NCBI GenBank assembly: GCA_913020705.1
Contig: CAJWBY010000205.1
Location: 1 to 6,866, forward strand
Source of the DNA: an uncultured Colwellia sp.
GTDB taxonomy: Bacteria; Pseudomonadota; Gammaproteobacteria; Enterobacterales; Alteromonadaceae
DNA: 6,866 bases
Reading direction: 5' to 3'
Positions 1 to 5,598 of the stretch are shown one piece after another; positions within the stretch are counted from its first letter, which is position 1; the number at the start of each line of letters is the position of its first letter. The notes below the pieces were generated by a model. It had not been told where the DNA came from. It saw nothing but the letters and a program-made list of their open reading frames with translations, and did not search any database. A program made the position numbers and the translations under genes.

Positions 1-75
1 ATGATTTTGAATTGAAAATTAATGAGTTAGAAAAAGTAGCTTAACTGGGGTGTCTGAATTTACTTGACCAGGTCA
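1..75 (+). mobile_element. Right end of an IS3-family insertion sequence (partial)
   Basis: The window opens inside a reading frame that ends at 42-44 and looks like the last residues of an IS3-type OrfB transposase. It is followed at once by a short non-coding tail. IS3-family transposase genes usually stop a few tens of bases before the right terminal inverted repeat, which ends in CA, and the tail at 45-75 fits this. The exact boundary is unclear: the tail contains the palindrome TGACCAGGTCA (65-75), so the element could end at the CA of 69-70 or of 74-75. The left end lies outside the window, so the repeat cannot be matched and a target duplication cannot be identified. Confidence 0.6.
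3..44 (+). CDS. IS3-family transposase OrfB, C-terminal 13 residues (partial)
   Basis: In the frame starting at base 3 the sequence reads DFELKINELEKVA and then stops with TAA at 42-44. IS3-family OrfB proteins (DDE integrase fold, rve domain) typically end with a segment like RRHSxLGYLSPxDFE followed by a short Lys/Glu-rich tail. The DFE plus charged tail seen here matches that ending, but the diagnostic YLSP and the DDE catalytic residues lie upstream of the window. The call therefore rests on a short peptide together with the IS-end-like sequence after it. Whether the transposase is intact cannot be judged. It is the only plus-strand coding sequence recognised here. Confidence 0.55.
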   Translation, partial: DFELKINELEKVA

Positions 76-608
76 CTTTCTTTGTTAAACTTAGGTAAGA
101 ATTAACTTAATTATTTCAAAAATATACACGATTTATTAGTAAGCGGATATAGAACTATTCTAGTTATAGTAATAATAATTTCTAATCCCCTTGTAGACCT
201 GTTTCAAAATAATTATAAATTTACCACTTGGACTAAACACACCCTGCCACCCCTAGTGTCCCTTCCAGCTCCAAACTACCACCAGCTCAGGAGGTCACTG
301 TGATCAATTGCTGGGCTTTGTGAACTTTAGGCAAGCAATGGCATGTATAACTGGATTGATGATATTAAATGATCGTATAGGAGCCCTGAGAACTAAGGGG
401 AGTAACGCTATAGCTGATGATTACGGTAAGGTTGTGGAACTCTGGGGGAGCTTATAGGCTTTGACTGCTAATAGTGATTCAAATGAATGAAGCAAGTCGA
501 AACTGTGTACCTAAATTGATACTAGATTGTGTAACTATTCTATGATCTAATGTATGTGAGCTTGTTATAATTAACGATTCTATAGGGCTTCAAGGGAGTT
601 TTAAGATT
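76..608. other. 533-bp region without a recognisable gene
   Basis: This stretch separates the IS3-type end from the 4.5S RNA gene. The parts at about 76-230 and 480-600 are AT-rich and full of stops, like ordinary intergenic DNA of this genome. The part from about 230 to 460 is clearly richer in G and C, with runs such as CCACCCC, GGGGAG and CTGGGGGAG. It holds a stop-to-stop plus-strand frame of about 65 codons ending at 455-457, in which an ATG at 338 would give 39 residues. I recognise no family in either strand, no tRNA cloverleaf and no intrinsic terminator for the 4.5S RNA. It may be a decayed gene or mobile element remnant; that is inference. Confidence 0.5.
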
Positions 609-722
609 GGGTGGCGACCCAAGCAGCCACACCTCGGCACATGAGTCGTCTGCTGCGGTTGCTTCCTTCCGGATCTGGCCGAGTTCACAGAGTATCATTG
701 CGAGGGGACCGAAAGGGTCACC
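609..722 (-). ncRNA. ffs: 4.5S signal recognition particle RNA
   Basis: Read on the minus strand, the sequence carries the conserved SRP RNA domain IV: GATCCGGAAGGAAGCA (GGAA tetraloop, about 674-659) followed by the internal-loop strand CAGCAGACGACT and a GTGCCGAGG segment. The termini pair: GGTGACCC at 722-715 with GGGTCGCC at 620-613, and further in CCTCG at 705-701 with CGAGG at 636-632. These give the single long hairpin of bacterial 4.5S RNA. Ends placed by analogy with the E. coli RNA (3' CACCC) give 114 nt, the length of the E. coli molecule. The RNA binds the Ffh M domain and, with FtsY, targets nascent membrane proteins to the translocon. A good sigma70 promoter lies upstream with room for a short 5' leader, as in the E. 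coli precursor that RNase P trims. No U-run terminator follows the 3' end. An apparent 81-codon frame across it is spurious. Confidence 0.95.
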
Positions 723-756
723 ATAGATAGTTCCAGCTTTTACTGCAACGGCGCGA

Positions 757-785
757 ATTATCGCTAAAGATTTCGTATGATGCAA
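757..785 (-). promoter_or_regulatory. Sigma70 promoter of ffs
   Basis: On the minus strand TTGCAT (785-780) is separated by exactly 17 bp from GATAAT (762-757); each hexamer is close to consensus. The bases just after the -10 (TCGCGCCG) form a GC-rich discriminator, typical of stable RNA promoters under stringent control. A start about 7 bases after the -10, near 750, would leave a leader of roughly 27 nt before the mature 4.5S 5' end at 722. The leader length is inference from this spacing. Confidence 0.75.
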
Positions 786-810
786 GCGCTAGTTTTACAA
801 TTGAAATCGT

Positions 811-837
811 TCGCTTGTTTTTTGAGCAAACAAGCGA
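811..837 (-). terminator. Hairpin after the DUF3014 gene, probable terminator
   Basis: TCGCTTGTTT (811-820) and AAACAAGCGA (828-837) form a perfect 10-bp inverted repeat around a 7-base loop. It lies 27 bp beyond the stop of the DUF3014 gene and just upstream of the ffs promoter, so it would insulate ffs from readthrough. On the minus strand the tail after the stem is ACGATTTCAATTG, with no long U run, so it is weaker than a canonical intrinsic terminator. It is near symmetric, so function on either strand is possible. Confidence 0.6.
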
Positions 838-863
838 TTATATACTTAAGATCACATTTTTAT

Positions 864-1718
864 TTATGAACGATGACGAGCTAGTCGCTCATTAATTTCT
901 AATAGTACCGATTTAATGACTAATAAATTCTCTTTGCCTAAACGTAATAAAAGCTTATCAGCATCATCTAACGCCTCTACTTCGGCATCTTTATATCTAA
1001 ACATTACACTTGGGCGAACTAGGTCTAATGAATCTTTAGGAATCTCCATATCCAACACTTTAGTAATAGCATCATGTAATACTTCAGTAAAATTTTCATC
1101 AGGGTAGCCAAGTTCTGAGTATGCTTGATCGATCAAAGGTTTCATTTCAAAATACCACTGAACCAATGTTTCACTGTCAAATGATCTCAGTAAATCAACA
1201 TAAAGAGTAAACCGCCGTGTCGCAGATTCATCCCATTTCCAATCACTACTTGCTCCATTTTTAATTTCATTGGCCACAAACTTAGTACTAGGTTTGATTA
1301 AAGGACTATGTTCGTATGCCAAATTCCCTTGCGCAAAATTATCAGTAAACACAACAAAACGACGGATCATATCCTGATTGATTACGAGTTTGAGAAGTTC
1401 TTTACGCCAAGTATAAGTCGGAAGCTTCTCTTGGATCCAAGCATCACTTTCATCTAAATTCGGCAATAATGGTTCTGTTTCACTTACCACAACAGGTTCT
1501 GGTTCAACTTCGGGTACGACAACTTCAGGCTCAATAAACTCTGGTTCTGGTTCAGGTACAACTTCTGCCTTAACAATAGGAGGCGGCGCTATTTCAACTA
1601 TGACTTCTTCTTGAGTAGATGAAACAAATAACCAAACTAAAGCAACTAGCACTATAGCAATTATCACGGCAATTATGCCCCAAGAGGTTTGTTTTTCTGT
1701 TTGTGTTTGATCTTCCAT
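864..1718 (-). CDS. DUF3014 domain-containing membrane-anchored protein
   Basis: The 284-residue protein has a short polar N-terminus, one hydrophobic helix at about 13-33, a Pro/Glu/Val-rich linker at about 43-85 (VPEPEPEFIEPEVVVPEVEP) and a folded C-terminal region matching my recollection of DUF3014. Conserved-looking stretches are LPNLDESD (85-92), IRRFVVFTDN (118-127), PLIDQAYSELGYP (194-206), RPSVMFRYKD (235-244) and LLLRLGKENLLVIKS (256-270). This indicates an inner-membrane anchor with the domain held in the periplasm on an extended spacer. No enzymatic residues are evident and the family has no established function that I know of. The ATG at 1718 has an AGGT just upstream (GGTAACTATG). 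The gene follows maiA with a 146-bp gap containing a strong inverted repeat, so it is probably a separate transcription unit. Nothing ties it to aromatic catabolism except position. Confidence 0.85.
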   Translation of the reverse strand: MEDQTQTEKQTSWGIIAVIIAIVLVALVWLFVSSTQEEVIVEIAPPPIVKAEVVPEPEPEFIEPEVVVPEVEPEPVVVSETEPLLPNLDESDAWIQEKLPTYTWRKELLKLVINQDMIRRFVVFTDNFAQGNLAYEHSPLIKPSTKFVANEIKNGASSDWKWDESATRRFTLYVDLLRSFDSETLVQWYFEMKPLIDQAYSELGYPDENFTEVLHDAITKVLDMEIPKDSLDLVRPSVMFRYKDAEVEALDDADKLLLRLGKENLLVIKSVLLEINERLARHRS

Positions 1719-1766
1719 AGTTACCTATTATTCTCTTTGTCTAAAGAAAGAAATGATGAGAAACCA

Positions 1767-1794
1767 TTGCAACTCGTTTTCATGCAAGTTGCAA
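1767..1794. repeat. Inverted repeat between maiA and the DUF3014 gene
   Basis: TTGCAACT (1767-1774) and AGTTGCAA (1787-1794) are perfect 8-bp arms separated by 12 bases. The repeat lies 73 bp past the maiA stop and 49 bp before the DUF3014 start. There is no U run after the stem on the minus strand (TGGTTTCTC follows), so it is not a typical intrinsic terminator. It could be an operator for the DUF3014 gene or an imperfect terminator for tyrR-maiA. The sequence does not decide between these. Confidence 0.5.
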
Positions 1795-1864
1795 GGGAAA
1801 CACATGTTCTAAACAATATTTATTCTAAATTTTTCTCTATTTTCACTTATTAATAACTTAACAA

Positions 1865-2518
1865 TTATAATGAAGCATCAACTTGATTTTCAGGCATAGC
1901 TTTTATAAAAGCCGGTATCTTATTACAACGCTCAACAATGCTATTAATAAGAGGAAATGCTGACATATCGACCTTGAATCGATTGGCATTATAAACTTGT
2001 GGTACAAGGCATAAATCTGCGATTGTTATTTGGTCACCGTAACAGAATTCTCCAGAAACTTTTTTCAGCTTTTCTTCTAAAGCTGTAAAACCAACCCTCA
2101 TCCAATGATGGCTCCAAGCAGATTTATCTAATTCGTCAACACCTAGTGTTTTCACTAAATACTGTTGAATCCTTAAATTATTTACAGGATGAATTTCACA
2201 AGCTATATCTAAAGCAATCGCTTGAACTTGTGCTTTATCGTAAATATTTTCAGGATAAAGAGGTGCTTGAGTGTATTGATTGTCTATGTAATCAAGTATA
2301 GCCATACTTTGATTTAACACCAGTTCTCCATCAACTGTTTCATCAATCAATGTAGGTACCAAATGAGTCGGATTCAACGCTACATATTCTTCATTGTGTT
2401 GTTCACCGCCATTTTTAACTAAATGTACTGACACATACTCACAATCAATATTTTTTAAATTCAAAGCGATTCTTACTCGATAAGCTGCGGATGAACGCCA
2501 ATAGCCAAAAAGTTTCAT
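1865..2518 (-). CDS. maiA: Maleylacetoacetate isomerase (zeta-class glutathione S-transferase)
   Basis: This cytoplasmic enzyme isomerises 4-maleylacetoacetate to 4-fumarylacetoacetate with glutathione, the penultimate step of tyrosine breakdown through homogentisate. The 217-residue length is normal. The N-terminal thioredoxin-fold domain carries the zeta-class signature RSSAAYRVRIALN (8-20), with Ser9/Ser10 in the glutathione-activating position, NPTHLVPTL (49-57) with the cis-proline, and NQSMAILDYI (69-78) for glutathione binding. The helical domain has the zeta hallmark EIHPVNNLRIQQYL (108-121) and GDQITIADLCLVPQV (161-175). The position that is Cys in the plant and animal SSCS motif is Ala here, as I recall for many bacterial members. 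The start at 2518 has AGAGA about 8 bases upstream. It follows tyrR by 33 bp and is probably cotranscribed with it. Fumarylacetoacetase, its usual partner, is not adjacent. Confidence 0.93.
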   Translation of the reverse strand: MKLFGYWRSSAAYRVRIALNLKNIDCEYVSVHLVKNGGEQHNEEYVALNPTHLVPTLIDETVDGELVLNQSMAILDYIDNQYTQAPLYPENIYDKAQVQAIALDIACEIHPVNNLRIQQYLVKTLGVDELDKSAWSHHWMRVGFTALEEKLKKVSGEFCYGDQITIADLCLVPQVYNANRFKVDMSAFPLINSIVERCNKIPAFIKAMPENQVDASL

Positions 2519-2551
2519 GTTATATCTCTATTCGTTATCTTTATAAGTGTT

Positions 2552-4102
2552 TTATATTTTTACGGTTTTTTTATTAATGTCATATTCACGTAATTTGTTC
2601 GCAATTGCGGTATGACTTAACCCTAATTTTTTCGCTAATTGTCGAGTACTTGGATAAGCCGGATATAATTTTCTCAGTAAATCTGCTTCAAAGCCTTTAA
2701 CAGCAGCATCTAATGTTCCTTCAAACTCTTGCTCTAAGTAACCATGTTCACGTGTATAAGCAGGTAACTGCAAGTGGGACGTCAACACAATACTACCTTC
2801 CATGAGTGATACTGCTCGAATCAATACATTCTCAAGTTGGCGTACATTACCGGGCCAAGGATAATGTTCGATAAAATCACGACAGTCATCTGACATGGTC
2901 ACAATAGTTTTACCAATTTGTTGTCCAAATTTTACTATAAAGAATTCTGCAAGTGGAATAATGTCAGAGCGTCTATCACGCAGAGAAGGTATGTTAAGAC
3001 CAAGTACGTTAAGTCGATAGTACAAGTCTTCTCTAAAATCTCCGGTAGAGACCATGTTCAACAAATCACAATTCGTTGAACTGATGATTCTCACATTAAC
3101 CTTTATCTCTTCCTCGTCATTTACACGTCGAAAAATACCATCTTGAATAACACGCAGGACTTTAGTTTGTAACTTAGGCGACATTTCTCCAACTTCATCA
3201 AGAAATATAGTACCGCCATCAGCTGATTCAAAAATCCCACGTTTAGCTTTAATATCTCCTTGTGAACCTGCGCCGAAGAGCTCTGTTTCTGCTGCATCAT
3301 CAGGCAATGCTGCGCAACTTAACGTCATAAAAGGATTATTGCTCCGGTCACTCGCGGCATGACAAGCATGAGCTAAAAGCTCTTTACCTGTGCCTGTTTC
3401 ACCGACGATGAGCATTGAAGAGTCAAGTAATGCCATACGCTTTGCTTCACGAATAACTTTACGCATCGAGCCACTGCTCGCTTGAATACCTGCGAAATTA
3501 TTCTCATTAGCTTGTTTAAAGGCACTTATCTGCTGACCTAATCGTGCTTCTGATTTTAAAATCAATACCGCACCTGCTAATACAGGTACATCACTTTGAT
3601 CTGTAACGTGAATAGGCATAATATCTGCAACAAAATCATCATCTTGGAACTTTAAACGGCGTGTTTGTGCGAGGACTTCGTCAGCATCTAACCAGCGGCT
3701 AAAGTTAAAACCTTTCAACCAATTACTAATGTTATCGCCAATAATTTCATGCTCTTTACAGCCCATGATCCCTGCAGCAACCGTATTAATAATACGAATA
3801 TCACCTTTTGAATCTATAGATATAAAGGGGTCTGGGAAGGTTTTAATTAAGGTTTCTAGTTCATTGCGTTCACGTTCAGATGGCATAAAAGGTGTTGTTT
3901 TAACATCATTTACACCTTCTATTTGACGTAATCGTGGCATAAATGTTTGTAATTCACTGAATTCTAAATCAGGTATATTTATGAATATTTCACCTGGCTG
4001 TTTTAGTTCGATACCACGCAGGTTTATCTTATGTTCAACAAAGATTTCTAATACTTCTTGTGCTATACCTACTCGATCACAACAAAGAATTTCTAAACGC
4101 AT
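2552..4102 (-). CDS. tyrR: TyrR/PhhR-type transcriptional regulator of aromatic amino acid metabolism
   Basis: This DNA-binding regulator is sensitive to aromatic amino acids. From the ATG at 4102 it has 516 residues (E. coli TyrR 513): an ACT domain (about 1-70, starting MRLEILCCDRVGIAQE), a PAS domain (about 80-185), an AAA+ domain (about 205-435) and a C-terminal helix-turn-helix. Visible motifs are Walker A GETGTGKE (234-241), ELFG (274-277), Walker B GGTIFLDEVGE (296-306), FREDLYYRLNV (356-366), WPGNVRQLEN (416-425) and the HTH TRQLAKKLGLSHTAIANKL (486-504). The sigma54-contacting GAFTGA loop is missing: after ELFG comes AGSQGDIKAKRGIFE. This is as in E. coli TyrR and implies action at sigma70 promoters. 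An in-frame TTG at 4123 would add 7 residues, but the ATG is preferred because it has GAGG 8 bases upstream and aligns with the family start. It is separated from phhB by a terminator, has a TyrR box in its leader, and is followed closely by maiA. Confidence 0.95.
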   Translation of the reverse strand: MRLEILCCDRVGIAQEVLEIFVEHKINLRGIELKQPGEIFINIPDLEFSELQTFMPRLRQIEGVNDVKTTPFMPSERERNELETLIKTFPDPFISIDSKGDIRIINTVAAGIMGCKEHEIIGDNISNWLKGFNFSRWLDADEVLAQTRRLKFQDDDFVADIMPIHVTDQSDVPVLAGAVLILKSEARLGQQISAFKQANENNFAGIQASSGSMRKVIREAKRMALLDSSMLIVGETGTGKELLAHACHAASDRSNNPFMTLSCAALPDDAAETELFGAGSQGDIKAKRGIFESADGGTIFLDEVGEMSPKLQTKVLRVIQDGIFRRVNDEEEIKVNVRIISSTNCDLLNMVSTGDFREDLYYRLNVLGLNIPSLRDRRSDIIPLAEFFIVKFGQQIGKTIVTMSDDCRDFIEHYPWPGNVRQLENVLIRAVSLMEGSIVLTSHLQLPAYTREHGYLEQEFEGTLDAAVKGFEADLLRKLYPAYPSTRQLAKKLGLSHTAIANKLREYDINKKTVKI

Positions 4103-4140
4103 TAATCTTACCTCAATAGCCAAGTTTTACTATCTGCTAT

Positions 4141-4158
4141 TGTAAACTAATTTGTACA
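4141..4158. promoter_or_regulatory. TyrR box upstream of tyrR (probable autoregulatory operator)
   Basis: The plus strand reads TGTAAA-CTAATT-TGTACA, matching the E. coli TyrR box TGTAAA-N6-TTTACA at all positions except one or two in the second half. The invariant G-N14-C is kept (4142 and 4157). It is the centre of a longer perfect dyad, TATTGTA (4138-4144) and TACAATA (4155-4161), with the same midpoint. The site lies 38 bp before the tyrR ATG, between it and the phhAB terminator, where the tyrR promoter must be. Repression of tyrR by its own product, as in E. coli, is the natural reading. No clean -35/-10 pair could be fixed there. Confidence 0.75.
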
Positions 4159-4160
4159 AT

Positions 4161-4187
4161 AAAAAAAAGCCCCCTAGATAGGAGGCT
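4161..4187 (-). terminator. Intrinsic terminator of phhA-phhB
   Basis: On the minus strand the stem AGCCTCCT (4187-4180) pairs with AGGGGGCT (4175-4168) around a 4-base loop, with a single A-C mismatch, and is followed directly by eight U residues (A run at 4161-4168). It begins 23 bp after the phhB stop. This is the clearest terminator in the window and separates phhAB from tyrR, so tyrR needs its own promoter. Confidence 0.9.
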
Positions 4188-4210
4188 GTTATTATGAATG
4201 TAAGTAAATA

Positions 4211-4549
4211 TTACAGAAGTTTATCGGTTTTTGCTGCGCAAATGAAATCATTGCGATGCAGCCCTTTGATAGCGTGAGTCCACCAAGTAATTTTCACTTT
4301 ACCCCATTCTAATAAAATAGCAGGATGATGGAACTCTTCTTCGGCTAATTCAGAAACTTTATTTGCAAATGCCCATGATAGTTTGTAATTTTTAAATTTG
4401 TATTCACGTTCAAGCATCATAACACCATCACGAACCTCTGGGATCCAATCAGGTATTTGTGACAATAATGTCGGTAATTCTTCATCACTAACTTGTGGCG
4501 CGCCAACTTGGCATGCTTCACATTTTTGTACAGATAATTGCTCAGTCAT
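4211..4549 (-). CDS. phhB: Pterin-4a-carbinolamine dehydratase
   Basis: PhhB dehydrates the 4a-hydroxytetrahydropterin made by phenylalanine hydroxylase, so that the cofactor can be reduced and reused. The 112-residue protein carries the family signature: EEFHHPAI with the catalytic His pair (residues 74-75), [11 protein letters not shown] (82-92) and [14 protein letters not shown] (96-109). An N-terminal CEAC (10-13) is present, as I recall in the Pseudomonas protein. A GTG at 4552 directly precedes the chosen ATG at 4549. The ATG is preferred because AAGGA lies 7 bases upstream, better spacing than for the GTG, and it fits the family N-terminus (MTxx). The Shine-Dalgarno overlaps the phhA stop region and the intergenic gap is 10 bp, so translation is probably coupled. 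A strong terminator follows. Confidence 0.95.
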   Translation of the reverse strand: MTEQLSVQKCEACQVGAPQVSDEELPTLLSQIPDWIPEVRDGVMMLEREYKFKNYKLSWAFANKVSELAEEEFHHPAILLEWGKVKITWWTHAIKGLHRNDFICAAKTDKLL

Positions 4550-4559
4550 CACTTTTTCC

Positions 4560-5369
4560 TTAACTTGCTTTTTTGATTTCTTTGGCTGGGAATTTTGCTG
4601 TGTGCAAACCTAATGCTTCTGCTTGCTCAACCAACGCCATAATTTCAGATACTTCATGTTTTCTTAAATTATCCAAATCACTCACTTTATTCAACATATA
4701 GTAAATGGGTTGCATAACATCAATTCGATAAGGTGTTCTTAATACGTCGAGTATTTCAAGTTTTTCACGTTCAACAGTATCACCAGTCGCATGATGAGTT
4801 TCACTTGGTGAAGATAAGATTCCTCCGCCATAAATTTTAATACCTTCTGGTGTATCTAATAAGCCAAACTCTACCGTGAACCAATATAAGCGTGCTAAAA
4901 AGACTCTTTGTTCTTTTGTTGCATTAAGACCCATTTTTCCATAGGCCTCAGTGTAATCAGCAAAAGATTGATTTGTTAATAATGGACAATGGCCAAATAT
5001 TTCATGAAATATATCAGGTTCTTGCAAATAATCTAGCTCTTCCCTACTACGAATGAATGTAGCGACAGGAAATTTTTTCTCTGATAACAATTTAAAAAAT
5101 GCGCCAAAACCAATTAATGCTGGTACAGGTTCACATTGCCATCCGGTTGTTTCTTTTAGAACTTTGCTAACCTCACCAAGTTGAGGAATTCGATCATGCG
5201 GTAAATTTAATAATTTTGAACCAAATTTGTATTCATCACACGCTTTATCTTCAACACATTTTAATTGACGAGTGATTAATTCATGCCAGACACTGTTTTC
5301 TTCATCTGACCATTGAATATAACCATTTTCATCAGCAACTCTCGAAATATATTTCGTCGCCTTCCCCAT
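4560..5369 (-). CDS. phhA: Phenylalanine 4-monooxygenase (phenylalanine hydroxylase)
   Basis: This non-haem iron enzyme hydroxylates L-phenylalanine to L-tyrosine with O2 and a tetrahydropterin. The 269 residues correspond to the monomeric bacterial form, the catalytic domain alone without the N-terminal ACT regulatory domain of animal enzymes. The iron site is intact: [14 protein letters not shown] (119-131) supplies His122 and His127, and [10 protein letters not shown] (162-171) supplies Glu167. Other conserved parts are [14 protein letters not shown] (75-88), [20 protein letters not shown] (100-119) and [13 protein letters not shown] (179-191). The ATG at 5369 has AAGG 7 bases upstream. 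It heads a two-gene operon with phhB. The 229-bp upstream region holds a TATAAT and a TyrR-box-like site, so control by the nearby TyrR is likely. The homologue from Colwellia psychrerythraea has been characterised as a cold-active enzyme. Confidence 0.97.
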   Translation of the reverse strand: MGKATKYISRVADENGYIQWSDEENSVWHELITRQLKCVEDKACDEYKFGSKLLNLPHDRIPQLGEVSKVLKETTGWQCEPVPALIGFGAFFKLLSEKKFPVATFIRSREELDYLQEPDIFHEIFGHCPLLTNQSFADYTEAYGKMGLNATKEQRVFLARLYWFTVEFGLLDTPEGIKIYGGGILSSPSETHHATGDTVEREKLEILDVLRTPYRIDVMQPIYYMLNKVSDLDNLRKHEVSEIMALVEQAEALGLHTAKFPAKEIKKAS

Positions 5370-5493
5370 GATACTGCCTTATTTTAATTTTTATCATGAC
5401 TCACTAACGAGTGCGTCATATTTGTGTATTGATAATAAAACAAGCATGGTATGAAAAGCACGAAACGGCAATCGGCTATTTATTAACCAGAAA

Positions 5494-5522
5494 ATTATAA
5501 TGTATAGAATAAATTACAAAAA
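5494..5522 (-). promoter_or_regulatory. Candidate phhA promoter
   Basis: A perfect TATAAT reads on the minus strand at 5499-5494. The hexamer 17 bp upstream, TTTTTG (5522-5517), is a poor -35. A start near 5487 would give a leader of about 118 nt to the phhA ATG. A weak -35 overlapped by a regulator site would suit a controlled promoter. Alternatives with weaker hexamers exist nearer the gene, for example TATTAT around 5437-5432, so the choice is tentative. Confidence 0.4.
5501..5518. promoter_or_regulatory. TyrR-box-like site upstream of phhA
   Basis: The plus strand reads TGTATA-GAATAA-ATTACA, one mismatch per half from TGTAAA-N6-TTTACA and keeping the G-N14-C rule (5502 and 5517). It ends one base from the TATAAT of the candidate promoter and covers its spacer and -35. 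TyrR bound there would be expected to block polymerase if that promoter is real, or to activate if the true start lies further downstream. The AT-rich context raises the chance of accidental matches, but the same type of site precedes tyrR. Confidence 0.5.
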
Positions 5523-5547
5523 TGTAAAGTTTACTGCAATTACATTT
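5520..5547. repeat. 28-bp inverted repeat upstream of phhA
   Basis: AAATGTAA (5520-5527) and TTACATTT (5540-5547) are perfect 8-bp arms 12 bases apart, directly beside the TyrR-box-like site. The arms resemble TyrR half-sites (TGTAA/TTACA) but the spacing is 4 bp too wide for a standard box and no G-N14-C is present. A second short palindrome, GTTAAATTTAAC, lies at 5559-5570. These may be extra regulator sites; binding is not established. Confidence 0.45.
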
Positions 5548-5598
5548 AAAATCATGTGGTTAAATTTAACTTTAATCACTAATAATTAATAAAAACCA

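Noticed and set aside
412..440. CTGATGA, the conserved core of a hammerhead ribozyme
   Set aside because: The required GAAA after stem II and a matching stem I/III are missing; the motif is short enough to occur by chance.
338..457. A 39-codon plus-strand frame (ATG at 338, with AGG upstream)
   Set aside because: No family resemblance, short, and in a region of unknown nature; not enough to call a gene, so it is described only under the non-coding region.
540..785. An 81-codon minus-strand open frame
   Set aside because: It lies across the 4.5S RNA gene and its promoter; its codons are the conserved SRP RNA core, so it is a by-product of that RNA.
3729..3926. Plus-strand open frames inside tyrR, phhB, ycjF and the DUF3014 gene
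   Set aside because: All are antisense to well-supported conserved genes and have no recognisable domains or ribosome binding sites.
4199..4215. TGTAAG-N5-ATTACA near the phhB stop, resembling a TyrR box
   Set aside because: The spacing is one base short (G-N13-C), and it straddles the end of the phhB coding sequence upstream of the terminator, so a regulatory role is unlikely.
5475..5489. A GG-N10-GC pattern on the minus strand upstream of phhA, as in sigma54 promoters
   Set aside because: Apart from the two dinucleotides it matches the -24/-12 consensus poorly, and the local TyrR lacks the GAFTGA loop needed to work with sigma54.
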